Part shown: in pieces, positions 1-8,337 of the stretch
Position numbering within the stretch: position 1 is the stretch's first letter
Layout: the number at the start of each line of letters is the position of its first letter
Assembly (NCBI GenBank): GCA_042088665.1
Contig: JBELMB010000087.1
Coordinates: forward strand, 1-20,738
Reading direction: 5' to 3'
DNA length: 20,738 bases
Source: JBELMB01 sp042088665
GTDB taxonomy: Bacteria; Pseudomonadota; Alphaproteobacteria; Rhodobacterales; Rhodobacteraceae
Made by a program: the position numbers and the translations under genes
Notes under the pieces: generated by a model
Seen by the model: the letters and a program-made list of their open reading frames with translations, nothing else
What the model was told of the DNA's origin: nothing
The model's database searches: none

Positions 1-70
1 GTGCCATGGCAACAGGGGCGGTCAGCAGACATGCGGCGGTGGCGCCGGCTTTCAGCATGGTCTTGAACAT
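1..70 (-). CDS. Exported protein, N-terminus only (possibly DsbA-family thioredoxin-fold)
   Basis: Only the first 23 codons are in the window. They start at ATG 70 and read MFKTMLKAGATAACLLTAPVAMA, a basic N-terminus, hydrophobic core and AMA end typical of a Sec signal peptide. A GGAGA ribosome-binding site lies just upstream on the minus strand. The gene follows the M48 protease after a 40-nt gap on the same strand, so the two are probably co-transcribed. In Roseobacter-type genomes I recall a DsbA-family disulfide oxidoreductase directly after such an M48 gene, but nothing in these 23 residues shows a CXXC motif. The identity is therefore inference from context. What is visible is only that the product is exported. 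Confidence 0.6.
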   Translation of the reverse strand, partial: MFKTMLKAGATAACLLTAPVAMA

Positions 71-110
71 TGGGGTCTCCGGTTGCGTGGTCCCTTGGGG
101 CCTTCGGGGG

Positions 111-1433
111 TCAACGGCGCTTTTTCGCCTGTTTTGCAGCAAATAACACATCTTGCGCCCGTTGCCATGGGCCAGAGCCGCGCGGCAGCAGGTCTGAAGC
201 CCGCTTGGCATGAATCTCTGCATCCTTCAGGCGGGCGGTCAGCGCATAGCGTTCGGCGGTGGCCAGCGAGGCCATGCCCGGTTGATTGAGCTTGGCATAG
301 GCGACGCTGAGGTCGCGCAACAGCCGTGGGTCATAGAAATCACGCCCCCGCGCCGCTTCGAGCGCGCGCAAGGCACCGCGTGCGTCACCGGTTGCCAGTT
401 GTGCGCGGCCCAGACCGCTGAGGATCAGCGCCTCGCGCGGGGCACTTGCCGCCGCTGCCTTGTAGACCTGCACCGCTTGCGAAAACTTGCGCGATTCCAG
501 CAGGATCTGACCTTTCAGCTCCAGCAGGAAAGGATCCTTGGGGCGCAGGGCGATGGCCTTGTCGATGGCGCGCAGGGCTTTGGACAGGTTCGACTGGCGA
601 TGATAGGCCACCGCCTCACGCATCAGCGCGATGTCCTGCGATCCGGAATCCTTCAGGCGCCGCAACGTCCAGGAGGGAGCGCGTTTGAACGCGGTCAGCT
701 TGCCGCGCGCCCGCGCGTACCAGTATTCCGACGTAGGCGAGCGCGTGCCCGGCTTTGCCCCGGCCACCAGCGCCTTGACCGCGCGCAACCGGTCGCGGCT
801 GAGCGGATGGGTCAGCATGTAGGGATCCTGACGCCCGGCGGACAGCACCTCCTGGCCGCTGAAAAGGCTCAGCACCTCTTCCATGCCGGTCGGATCGATG
901 CCGGCACGCGACAGATAGCGCACAGCGGCGATATCCGCGGCGCTTTCCTCGGCACGGGTGTGTGAAAAGAACCGCCGCTGGGCAGAAGAGGCCGTCCCCA
1001 GCGCGAGACCTGCCGCGATCTTCGGGTCGGCGCCCGCGGCACCCGAGGCCAGCGCCAGCAGGACGCCCAGACCGGCCGCCGTGCGCGCGCTGCGCATGTT
1101 GCCCACCCGCCGCGTCAAATGACCATTGGCGATATGCGCGGCCTCATGGGCGATCACCGCCTGCAGGCTCGCCGCACTGTTGAGGCGCATGATCAGCCCC
1201 GAATGGATGAAGATATGCCGCGCATCGACCACGAAGGCGTTGAGGCGACTGTCGTCCAGCACCACGATCCGCACCTGTGACGGGCTCAGCCCTGCCGCGG
1301 TCAGGACCGGCGCCGCAATCTGGCGCAGCGCGTATTCCATGTCCGCATCACGCAACAGGGTGACCGCGCGCGCCGGCAGCGGCAGCGCAAGCGCCAGCAC
1401 CAGAACAAAGGCCATCAGTCTCGACAGGATCAT
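111..1433 (-). CDS. M48-family metalloprotease with C-terminal TPR repeats (BepA/YfgC-like)
   Basis: 440-aa exported zinc protease. I place the start at ATG 1433, not at the longer in-frame extension, because GGAGG sits 5 nt upstream of it and the protein then opens with a signal peptide (MILSRLMAFVLVLALALPLP, ending ARA). The M48 zinc motif HEAAH is at residues 96-100 and the downstream EESAAD ligand region at 162-167. A conserved HPLSRDR block follows at about 209-215. From about residue 305 to the end the chain is Ala/Leu-rich helical repeats resembling TPRs. This domain order matches E. coli BepA, a periplasmic protease and chaperone acting on the outer-membrane assembly machinery. Role in beta-barrel protein quality control is inferred from that family. 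It is followed closely by another exported-protein gene on the same strand. Confidence 0.9.
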   Translation of the reverse strand: MILSRLMAFVLVLALALPLPARAVTLLRDADMEYALRQIAAPVLTAAGLSPSQVRIVVLDDSRLNAFVVDARHIFIHSGLIMRLNSAASLQAVIAHEAAHIANGHLTRRVGNMRSARTAAGLGVLLALASGAAGADPKIAAGLALGTASSAQRRFFSHTRAEESAADIAAVRYLSRAGIDPTGMEEVLSLFSGQEVLSAGRQDPYMLTHPLSRDRLRAVKALVAGAKPGTRSPTSEYWYARARGKLTAFKRAPSWTLRRLKDSGSQDIALMREAVAYHRQSNLSKALRAIDKAIALRPKDPFLLELKGQILLESRKFSQAVQVYKAAAASAPREALILSGLGRAQLATGDARGALRALEAARGRDFYDPRLLRDLSVAYAKLNQPGMASLATAERYALTARLKDAEIHAKRASDLLPRGSGPWQRAQDVLFAAKQAKKRR

Positions 1434-1591
1434 TGACGCCTCCGCACGTGCGCTCGTAAGCCTTGAGACAACGGCGGCCCCTGCATCCCGCGTGGCTGTA
1501 GCCGCCCCGACAGACAGGGACCACAACCGGCAGATTGCTCAGGCGTCCTCCTCCGGAGACCGCGCCTCGGCGGCACAGTAGTGAGGCAGGC

Positions 1592-2758
1592 ATGAGAAGT
1601 TCAAGGCGCGGGGCGGTCGATCCCTTTATCGTGATGGACGTGATGGAGGCGGCGCGGCGCAAAGAGGCCAATGGCGACCGCGTGATCCACATGGAAGTGG
1701 GCCAGCCCGGCACACCTGCACCCGAAGCCGCCCGCACGGCGCTGACCCGCGCCATGGCCCAAGACGCGCTTGGCTATACCGTGGCGCTTGGCTTGCCAGA
1801 CCTGCGCGCGCGCATCGCAAGGCTTTATGGCGAATGGTATAATCTGGATCTGAACCCAGAGCGCGTGGTGGTGACACCCGGCTCGTCCGGCGGTTTCATC
1901 CTCGCCTTCACGGCGCTCTTTGATGCCGGGGAACGGGTCGCGCTCGGGGCGCCGGGCTATCCCTCGTACCGGCAGATCCTGAAGGCGCTCGACCTCGTCC
2001 CGCTGGAGGTTCAGACAGCGGCAGAAAACCGCCTGCAACCGACACGCGCCGATCTGGAACCGCATGCCTTCGAGGGGCTGATGGTCGCCTCGCCGGCGAA
2101 TCCCACGGGCACCATGCTGGCCAAGCCAGCGCTGGCCGACCTGATCGATCTGGCACAGTCCCGCGGTGCCGCCTTTCTGTCGGACGAGATTTATCACGGC
2201 ATCGAATACGAGCAAAAGGCGGTCAGTGCCTTGCAGGTCAGTGACGATGTGGTGGTGATCAATTCCTTCTCGAAGTATTTTTCGATGACGGGCTGGCGCG
2301 TCGGCTGGCTGGTTGTGCCAGAAGATATGCTCCGGCAGGTCGAACGTCTGGCCCAGAACCTCTTTATCTGCGCGCCCCATGCGGCGCAGGTGGCCGCCTT
2401 GGGTGCCATGGACGCGACGCCGGAACTGGAGGCCAACATGGAGGTCTACCGCCGCAACCGGCAAGTGATGCTGGCCGGTTTGCCTGAGGCCGGTTTTGAC
2501 CGCATCGCGCCCCCGGACGGGGCTTTCTACGTCTATGCCGATGTGAGCCACCTGACCGACGACAGCCGTGCCCTTGCCGCCGAGATCCTCGACGAGGCCG
2601 GTGTCGCCGTGACCCCCGGTCTTGATTTCGACCCGGCGCGAGGCGCGGGCACCCTGCGGTTTTCATACGCCCGCAGCACAGCCGATATCGAGGAAGGGCT
2701 GGCGCGGTTGAAACGGTTCATGACGCGGCGCGCCGGCGGGGTTTTGCCAAAGGAATGA
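1592..2758 (+). CDS. Class I/II pyridoxal-phosphate aminotransferase
   Basis: 388-aa fold-type I PLP enzyme. The start chosen is ATG 1592, which has GAGGCAGG upstream and begins MRSSRRGAVDPF; a 19-residue in-frame extension has no family resemblance. Visible active-site elements are SPANPTGT (Asn170), SDEIYHG (Asp198, Tyr201) for PLP ring contacts, NSFSKYF with Lys228 as the Schiff-base lysine, TGWRVGWL (Arg236), and a late LRFSYARS containing the substrate-carboxylate arginine. Length is normal for the aspartate/aromatic aminotransferase-like group. The exact amino donor cannot be read from sequence. It is divergent from the M48 gene and 97 nt ahead of the amidase gene, and may be transcribed on its own. 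No context gene points to a particular amino-acid pathway. Confidence 0.92.
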   Translation: MRSSRRGAVDPFIVMDVMEAARRKEANGDRVIHMEVGQPGTPAPEAARTALTRAMAQDALGYTVALGLPDLRARIARLYGEWYNLDLNPERVVVTPGSSGGFILAFTALFDAGERVALGAPGYPSYRQILKALDLVPLEVQTAAENRLQPTRADLEPHAFEGLMVASPANPTGTMLAKPALADLIDLAQSRGAAFLSDEIYHGIEYEQKAVSALQVSDDVVVINSFSKYFSMTGWRVGWLVVPEDMLRQVERLAQNLFICAPHAAQVAALGAMDATPELEANMEVYRRNRQVMLAGLPEAGFDRIAPPDGAFYVYADVSHLTDDSRALAAEILDEAGVAVTPGLDFDPARGAGTLRFSYARSTADIEEGLARLKRFMTRRAGGVLPKE

Positions 2759-2855
2759 GCGGCCTCTCGCGCCACCGCGCAGGCATAGGCCAAATCAACT
2801 GGGAAATCCCACGCGGACCGGATAAACGGGTTCCATAACAACAGGCTGTGAGGCC

Positions 2856-4106
2856 ATGAGCAGAGTCCTGATCCTGATACTGGCGCTTGTCTGGGGCGGG
2901 TTTGACCCGAGCCCGACAGCGGCCCAAACCGCCCCTTCGGGGGCATCCGCGCAGAGCGAGGCCTCCGGGCTGGCGCGCTACATCGACGGCGGGTTTGCCG
3001 ACCGGCGTTTTGGCCGAACGGCCTTGTCGCTGACGCTTTCGCAGGGGGTGCCTTGGCGCATCTTCACCGTGACCGATCCCCTGCGGCTCGTGGTGGATTT
3101 CCGCGAAGTCGACTGGAGCGCCGCTGACATGGCGCGCCTTGACCAGAGCAAACGCATCTCCCGGCTTCGGGTCGGTGTCTTTCGCCCCGGATGGTCGCGC
3201 ATGGTCGCCGAACTGACCGAGCCGCTGATGGTCGAAGAGGCGGCGCTCGCCGTTGCGGCTGACGGTGGCGCGGCGGAGCTGTCCGTGGTGCTGACTGCCA
3301 CGACCGAGGCCGCGTTTGACGCCAGCGCCGGAGTGCCCTCCGATCCCGGGTGGACACCGCCCAAACCCAGCGCGCGGCGACCGGCCGAAAAGCCCGCCAA
3401 TGCACCGCTGATCATCGTGCTCGACCCCGGGCACGGCGGCCTTGACCCGGGCGCAGAGGTCGCTGGCGTCAAGGAGGCCGATCTGGTCTTGCAATTCGCG
3501 CGGGAATTGCGCGACGTGCTCTTGCGATCAGGCAACTACGAGGTCGTCCTGACGCGCAATTCCGATGTCTTCGTGTCGCTCGAAGGGCGCGTCGCGCGCG
3601 CACATGAGGTCCGGGCAGATGTCTTCATTTCGCTGCATGCGGATGCGCTGGAAGGCGGCGTGGCCCATGGGGCGGCGGTCTACACTCTCGCGGAAGACGC
3701 CTCTGACGCGGCCTCGGCCGCGCTGGCAGAGCGCCACGACCGCGATGACCTGCTCTCTGGCGTCGACCTGAGCGGAACCGATGACCGCGTGGCGCAAATC
3801 CTGATGGATCTTGCCCGGCTGGACAACACGCCGCGCAGCCAGACGCTGGCCACGCATCTGGTGTCCGGCATCCGCAACGCGCTTGGCCATGTGCACAAGG
3901 ACCCTCAGCGCGAGGCGGCCTTCTCGGTGCTGAAATCGGCGGATATTCCCTCGGTGCTGATCGAGCTGGGATTCCTGTCGACGCAGGAAGATCTGCGCAA
4001 TCTGCAGGATCCGATCTGGCGCGCGGGGATGGCGGCGGGCATTCGGGACGGGCTGTCCGCGTGGTTGATCGAGGACGAGGCGCTCTCGAGGTTGCGGCGG
4101 CAATAG
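2856..4106 (+). CDS. N-acetylmuramoyl-L-alanine amidase, AmiC type (AMIN + amidase_3)
   Basis: 416-aa exported cell-wall hydrolase that cuts the bond between N-acetylmuramic acid and the stem peptide. A hydrophobic leader (residues 1-23) precedes an AMIN-like beta-rich region at about 50-150, which in this family targets septal peptidoglycan or the outer membrane. After a Pro/Ala linker (165-183) comes the zinc amidase_3 domain. Zn ligands are His193 in DPGHGG, Glu207 in KEADL and His261 in SLHAD. The catalytic Glu370 lies in IELGFLS. All are present, so it should be active. ATG 2856 follows a TGTGAGG ribosome-binding sequence. In many alphaproteobacteria this gene precedes a class A penicillin-binding protein; here the next gene is instead a HupE/UreJ protein. 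Confidence 0.93.
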   Translation: MSRVLILILALVWGGFDPSPTAAQTAPSGASAQSEASGLARYIDGGFADRRFGRTALSLTLSQGVPWRIFTVTDPLRLVVDFREVDWSAADMARLDQSKRISRLRVGVFRPGWSRMVAELTEPLMVEEAALAVAADGGAAELSVVLTATTEAAFDASAGVPSDPGWTPPKPSARRPAEKPANAPLIIVLDPGHGGLDPGAEVAGVKEADLVLQFARELRDVLLRSGNYEVVLTRNSDVFVSLEGRVARAHEVRADVFISLHADALEGGVAHGAAVYTLAEDASDAASAALAERHDRDDLLSGVDLSGTDDRVAQILMDLARLDNTPRSQTLATHLVSGIRNALGHVHKDPQREAAFSVLKSADIPSVLIELGFLSTQEDLRNLQDPIWRAGMAAGIRDGLSAWLIEDEALSRLRRQ

Positions 4107-4182
4107 GTCCGGGTCGGTCGGTTCGGGCTTGAAATCCCGGCGTCCTGCGGCATCTTGGCGGCCAGATCCAATCGGGGAAACC

Positions 4183-5496
4183 ATGTCACGTCTCATCCTG
4201 ACCTGCCTGGCCATTCTGGCCTGGGCGACCAGCATCGCTGCACATGAAGTGCGGCCCGCCATCGGCAACCTGACGACGCGGGGCGACACGCTTTCGCTGG
4301 TCATCCGCTTTGGCAGCATGGAGCCGATCCTTGCCGGGGTGAACTTGCAAGGCGTTGACAACACGAACGAAACCGAAGGTGCTGCGGATGTGGACGCCCT
4401 GCGCGCGCTCCCCCCCGCGGCCATCGAGGCCCGCGTGCGCGCGCAGGCCGAGCGTATTCTGGCGCCTATCGTGCTCACGGCGCCTGACATGGCGCCAGAG
4501 GTCGTGCCGCTGAGACTGGTGGATGTCGAGACAGACTCCGAATCCAATGAGGAACTGCCGCGCGAGACCCGCGTCTTCATTGAGGCAAGCCTGCCCTCGG
4601 GCACATCCTTCGTGGTCTTGGATTGGCCCGCCGCATATGGCGTGTTGATCCTGCGCCAGATGGACGTCGAGGAAGGGTACACCGGTTTCCTGACCGGTGG
4701 TCCGACAGAGCCCATCGCGCTCGGCGGTGGCGGCGAGCAGACCTTTGGCCAGGTGGTGGTGACCTACCTTGTCGCGGGGTTCGAACATATCCTGCCGCTG
4801 GGCCTTGATCATATCCTCTTTGTGCTGGGGCTGTTCTTTTTGTCGACACAGTTGGGGCCGCTGCTGTGGCAGGTCTCGGCCTTCACGCTGGCGCATACCG
4901 TGACGCTGGCGCTCGGCGCCACGGGCTATGTGAGCGTGCCTGCCAGCGTGGTGGAACCGCTGATCGCGGCCTCGATCGTCTACGTGGCGGTTGAGAACCT
5001 CTACTCTGATCGGTTGCAGAAGTGGCGAACGGCGGTGATCTTTGCCTTTGGCCTGCTGCACGGGTTGGGGTTCGCCTATGTGCTGGGGGAATACGGATTG
5101 CCGGACAAGCAGTTCATCCCGGCGCTGATCGCCTTCAATGTGGGGGTCGAACTCGGGCAGTTGACCGTGATCGCGGTGGCCTTCCTGCTGGTCGTTCTGG
5201 CGCAGCGGGTGGACGAGGGACGCGTGGACGTGCGCACTGGTCAGATCGCCTATGGGGTGCTGGCAGTTGCCTTTGCACTGGCCGGGTTCGTGTTGAACGG
5301 ACCGGCTTTCGCGCAAACCATGGGGGCAGGGGCGCCGGTGTTCCTTTGGCCCATGGCAGCGCTGTCGGTCGGATGCCTGCTGTCCGCGCGCTATATTGAC
5401 GACGTGCGCGCCTATCGGCACTTCGTGGTCATGCCCGCGTCGCTGGCAATCGCGGCGGTTGGCGCATGGTGGTTTGTCGAACGGGTCTTCCTTTAG
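4183..5496 (+). CDS. HupE/UreJ-family membrane protein with N-terminal exported domain
   Basis: 437 aa. ATG 4183 is preferred over an in-frame ATG 54 nt upstream because GGGGA precedes it and a clean signal peptide follows (MSRLILTCLAILAWATSIAA). Cleavage after Ala20 would leave His21-Glu22 at the mature N-terminus. Residues 21-185 form a soluble, probably periplasmic domain. From 190 onward there are about seven hydrophobic segments with conserved polar residues inside them: His202 and His210 (GFEHILPLGLDHILF), His238 (TLAHTVTL), Glu271 (VAVENL), His293 (GLLHGLGFA) and Glu323 (NVGVELGQ). These motifs are typical of HupE/UreJ, linked in some bacteria to nickel handling for hydrogenase or urease. 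No such enzyme gene is in the window, so the transported ion is unknown. Confidence 0.85.
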   Translation: MSRLILTCLAILAWATSIAAHEVRPAIGNLTTRGDTLSLVIRFGSMEPILAGVNLQGVDNTNETEGAADVDALRALPPAAIEARVRAQAERILAPIVLTAPDMAPEVVPLRLVDVETDSESNEELPRETRVFIEASLPSGTSFVVLDWPAAYGVLILRQMDVEEGYTGFLTGGPTEPIALGGGGEQTFGQVVVTYLVAGFEHILPLGLDHILFVLGLFFLSTQLGPLLWQVSAFTLAHTVTLALGATGYVSVPASVVEPLIAASIVYVAVENLYSDRLQKWRTAVIFAFGLLHGLGFAYVLGEYGLPDKQFIPALIAFNVGVELGQLTVIAVAFLLVVLAQRVDEGRVDVRTGQIAYGVLAVAFALAGFVLNGPAFAQTMGAGAPVFLWPMAALSVGCLLSARYIDDVRAYRHFVVMPASLAIAAVGAWWFVERVFL

Positions 5497-5522
5497 ACGC
5501 AGATCGCGTCAAAGGGCAGGGG

Positions 5523-5543
5523 GCTCGGGGTAGAACCCCGAGC
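5523..5543 (+). terminator. Perfect 9-bp hairpin after the HupE-like gene
   Basis: GCTCGGGGT, a 3-nt AGA loop, then ACCCCGAGC, 27 nt after the HupE-like stop codon. The stem is perfect and very GC-rich, but no T-run follows on either strand, so it is not a canonical intrinsic terminator. It may still act as a transcript-end stabiliser or a weak terminator. Confidence 0.45.
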
Positions 5544-5641
5544 TACGGGGCGCTGTGCCCTTGCTTGGGCGCCGTGTCCCCGCCAGCCGTTCCGCTTGTG
5601 ATGCAGGTCCTGTCGCGCGACCGCCCGTCGCAATCGCAGAA

Positions 5642-5661
5642 GACACCCGATTTGGGGTGTC
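5642..5661 (-). terminator. 7-bp hairpin downstream of xerD
   Basis: GACACCC, loop GATTTG, then GGGTGTC, about 90 nt beyond the xerD stop codon. Read on the minus strand it is followed only by a short mixed T-rich stretch, so termination is possible but weakly supported. Confidence 0.3.
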
Positions 5662-5752
5662 GCAAAACGTGCCCGGCAGGATCGCGACCGGCAGGCGCAC
5701 CAGGGATGCCGACCGAAGACCAACGGATGTCACAGGTGTCCCGACGCCTCTG

Positions 5753-6682
5753 TCAGGGCTCTGGATCGGCCAGCGGGTGATGATCCAGGACAAGCTCGCG
5801 CAACCGCTCTTCAAGCACGTGGGTGTAGATCTCTGTCGTGGCCACATCTGCATGCCCCAGCAGCGTCTGGATGGCGCGCAGATCCGCCCCGTTGGCCAGC
5901 AGATGCGTGGCAAAGGCGTGTCGCAGGGTGTGGGGCGTCACCTTGTCCGGCGAGACCCCGGCATCCACGGCAAAACCCTTGATGAGCAGGTAGAACGCGT
6001 GCCGAGTCAGGTGCCCGGCCTTCCCGCGCGACGGAAACAGGAACGGCGACCCCGGTTTGCCCTTTGCGCGCGCGGCCTCGTCCTGCGCGCCCCAGTCCAC
6101 CAGCCAATCCGCGAGTGCGGCCCGCGCCGGGGGCGACAGGGGAACCATGCGTTCCTTGCCCCCCTTGCCACGGATCAGCAACATGCGCGGATCGCCCCGC
6201 GCGCTCGAAACCGGCAGAGAGACGAGTTCCGACACGCGCATCCCGGTGGCATAGAGCACCTGCATCAGGCAGGTGTTGCGGCAACGATCCGCCGCGGTCC
6301 GTCCATGCCCGGCAGAGGCCTCCAGCAAGCGGTCCACTTCCTCCACGCTCAGCGTCTTGGGCAAGCGTTTGTCACGCCCGGGACCGGCGATCTGTACCGC
6401 GGGATTGTCGGCACGCAGCCCTTCTTCGAAAGCGAAACGGTAAAGTTGCTTGATCGCGGAGAGCCGCCGCGCCCGGGTCGCACGCGACAGCCCCTCGGCA
6501 TCGCAGGCCACGAGGTAGTCCTCGTAGTGACCACGCGTGGCAGCGCCGAAATCCGTGTCGCGCCGCGACAGCCAATCCGCCACATGCGTCAGATCCCGCG
6601 CATAGGCCGCAAGCGTGTTCGCGGCGGCCCCGCGCTCGGCGGCCATGGCCTCGAGGAAGGGATCAAGCCAACGCCGACTCAT
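5753..6682 (-). CDS. xerD: Site-specific tyrosine recombinase XerD
   Basis: 309-aa tyrosine recombinase acting with XerC at dif to resolve chromosome dimers at the FtsK-loaded division site. The N-terminal SAM-like core-binding domain (about 1-90) is followed by the catalytic domain. Visible catalytic residues are Arg149 (TGMRVSEL), Lys173 (RGKGGKER), His251 and Arg254 (HTLRHAFATHL), His277 (LLGHAD) and the nucleophile Tyr286 (EIYTHV). The length and the C-terminal VLEERLRELVLDHHPLA segment fit XerD rather than a phage integrase. Its ATG overlaps the stop of the upstream gene in an ATGA junction (6679-6682), so it is probably translationally coupled to the 496-aa protein and driven by the promoter near 8340. 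No integrated element or att repeats are seen nearby. Confidence 0.93.
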   Translation of the reverse strand: MSRRWLDPFLEAMAAERGAAANTLAAYARDLTHVADWLSRRDTDFGAATRGHYEDYLVACDAEGLSRATRARRLSAIKQLYRFAFEEGLRADNPAVQIAGPGRDKRLPKTLSVEEVDRLLEASAGHGRTAADRCRNTCLMQVLYATGMRVSELVSLPVSSARGDPRMLLIRGKGGKERMVPLSPPARAALADWLVDWGAQDEAARAKGKPGSPFLFPSRGKAGHLTRHAFYLLIKGFAVDAGVSPDKVTPHTLRHAFATHLLANGADLRAIQTLLGHADVATTEIYTHVLEERLRELVLDHHPLADPEP

Positions 6683-8169
6683 CGCAGACCGCGCTCCCGG
6701 GTCAGGATGACCAGTTCCAAAGCTGCCCGGCGTGTCGTCTCTTCCAACCCCAGCGCGCGCAGCGTCGCGATTGCATCGGTCAGATCCTCGCCATTGCCCG
6801 CCGCGCCGCTTGCAAACAGGGCCATGGACCGCAGGATCACTTCGCCCAGCCGTCCCTCATCCAGCTGCCCGCGCAGGACCGACGGCACGGTTGCGCCGGA
6901 AAACCCGCGCGCAATCGACCCGGCCAGGGGCAGATCCACATCCGGATCGGGCGGCTCTCCGCGGGCCAGCGCCTGTAGAAAGCGCGCGTCGCGGCCCGGC
7001 GCCTCGGACAGCGGTGTGAGCGCTTCGTAGCCACGCGACAGATAGGCGGCCTCCGCCGCCATGCGCGCCGCGCGCCCGGTCAACTCGATCGCGGCCAGTT
7101 CCTCCGCAAAGAGCTCTGCGAAAGCGGGCAGCATCCGGGCGCTTGCCATCTGTGGCCAGACCTGTGTCAGGGTTGACTCGATGCGATCTGCTTGCGCCCG
7201 ATCCAGCTCTTTTTCAAAGGCTTGCAGGGCCTGCACCCGGTCCCAGATCCCGCCAGAGGCCGCAGGCCGCCGCTGCGTGTAGAGCCCCAGCAACCGGTTC
7301 GGGTCAAGGCTCCCGGCGCGCGCGAGGCGCTCCGCCGCCTCGATCTGGGCCCGCCATCCGTTGTTCCCCGACAGGTCCAGCACCGCAAAGGGCAGCGGAA
7401 GCGGCTGCGTCGGCAGCGGCTCGCCCAAGGCTTCGAACAGGCGGAACTCCAGCGGCGTCGGGCGCACAGGGGGCAAGAGCGGCTGCCCGTTGCCCGCCTC
7501 CGGATCAAGGAACCTCAGCAAAAGCTCAGCGCGCCGACCGGATATCTCGCCCAGCGTCCGCGCGCTTTGCAAAATCAGCGCCGCACGCTGCCAATCGCCC
7601 CCGCGCGCCGTGCAAAAGACCCGCAAGGACAAATCCGCACTCAGCCGCGGTTCTTGGGCGACGCGGGCGCAGACCGGCTCTGCCGCATCAAGCAACAAGG
7701 ACAGATCAACCCAATCGTCAAACAGCCGCGGATCGCCCACACCGGTGATCTGCAAGAGCGCCAGCGCCTCTTCGACCGCGCCCTGCTCCATCAGCCAGTC
7801 CAGACGCGCGTCCAGCAGCGCAAGACCGCTGTCCCCGGCAGGCGGTGTCGCCTCGGCAAGAATCAGCGTGCGCATCAGGCGCTGCATCGCGGGCACAGGC
7901 AGATCCACCGCCGCGATCAGCGTCGCGAGGCTGTCGGCATCCGACGCCACCCAAAGCCCCTGCGGCAAGCCGGTCACCGACCGCGGCAAAAGGCCGGCCG
8001 CCCCCAGCGTCGGCGCATCCAGCGGACGGCTTTCGACAGAGGGCGGGGTTGCGCTTTGCGCCACCGGATCGCTTTGCGCCAGCGCAGGCGCCCCCCAGCC
8101 AAAACCGGCCAGCACCAGACCCGCCGCGGCCCCGGCCCAACCCGTCGCAACCAGCCGGGCGTCACCCAT
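6679..8169 (-). CDS. Conserved hypothetical exported alpha-helical repeat protein
   Basis: 496 aa, function not recognised. The start is set at ATG 8169, giving MGDARLVATGWAGAAAGLVL, a signal peptide ending near ALA-QSDP at about residue 32. A further in-frame ATG at 8238 would place the whole upstream 48-aa gene inside it and lose the signal peptide. The mature chain is rich in Ala, Leu, Arg and Asp with repeated amphipathic helices, suggesting a TPR/SEL1-like solenoid, but I see no clear repeat consensus and no catalytic motif. There are two cysteines (VCARV and VFCTARG) in the first half. The gene overlaps its upstream neighbour by 8 nt and xerD by 4 nt, so all three are one translationally coupled unit. 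A link to chromosome segregation or envelope function is only inference from position. Confidence 0.75.
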   Translation of the reverse strand: MGDARLVATGWAGAAAGLVLAGFGWGAPALAQSDPVAQSATPPSVESRPLDAPTLGAAGLLPRSVTGLPQGLWVASDADSLATLIAAVDLPVPAMQRLMRTLILAEATPPAGDSGLALLDARLDWLMEQGAVEEALALLQITGVGDPRLFDDWVDLSLLLDAAEPVCARVAQEPRLSADLSLRVFCTARGGDWQRAALILQSARTLGEISGRRAELLLRFLDPEAGNGQPLLPPVRPTPLEFRLFEALGEPLPTQPLPLPFAVLDLSGNNGWRAQIEAAERLARAGSLDPNRLLGLYTQRRPAASGGIWDRVQALQAFEKELDRAQADRIESTLTQVWPQMASARMLPAFAELFAEELAAIELTGRAARMAAEAAYLSRGYEALTPLSEAPGRDARFLQALARGEPPDPDVDLPLAGSIARGFSGATVPSVLRGQLDEGRLGEVILRSMALFASGAAGNGEDLTDAIATLRALGLEETTRRAALELVILTRERGLR

Positions 8170-8308
8170 CCAGTTCAACCGGCACGCGCACCTCGGATTG
8201 TGGCGGGCTGAAATCCGCGCCAAAGAACGGCCCGACATAGGCGTAGGCCACCAGGGCCAGCGCTGCCAGCACCAGAAAGTAGAACAGCCACTTTATCAGG
8301 CGCCCCAT
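8162..8308 (-). CDS. 48-aa single-pass membrane protein
   Basis: A short gene from ATG 8308 to TGA 8162-8164. The product starts MGRLIKWLFYFLVLAALALV, continues through AYAYVGPFF, and ends PPQSEVRVPVELDG: two basic residues (Arg3, Lys6), one hydrophobic helix at about 7-29, then an acidic-polar 19-residue tail, probably periplasmic. GAGGG lies about 8 nt upstream, and a TATAAA -10 box is about 30 nt upstream. Its last codons overlap the start of the 496-aa exported protein by 8 nt, which implies translational coupling. I believe similar short proteins occur at this place in related genomes, but that is memory and not shown here. Function unknown; a membrane anchor or partner for the downstream exported protein is a reasonable guess. 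Confidence 0.75.
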   Translation of the reverse strand: MGRLIKWLFYFLVLAALALVAYAYVGPFFGADFSPPQSEVRVPVELDG

Positions 8309-8337
8309 GGTATTGCCCTCGCCTCACCTTTTTTGCG

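Larger units (their letters stand above)
5497..5752. other. Intergenic region between convergent HupE-like and xerD genes
   Basis: This 256-nt gap separates two converging genes. It holds two hairpins (5523-5543 and 5642-5661, listed separately) that could end transcription from either side. I see no open frame with coding character, no tRNA-like cloverleaf and no insertion-element ends. Confidence 0.6.

Noticed and set aside
5555..7030. Plus-strand 491-codon open frame opposite xerD
   Set aside because: It lies antisense to the catalytic XerD sequence and the 496-aa gene, with no ribosome-binding site and no recognisable motif.
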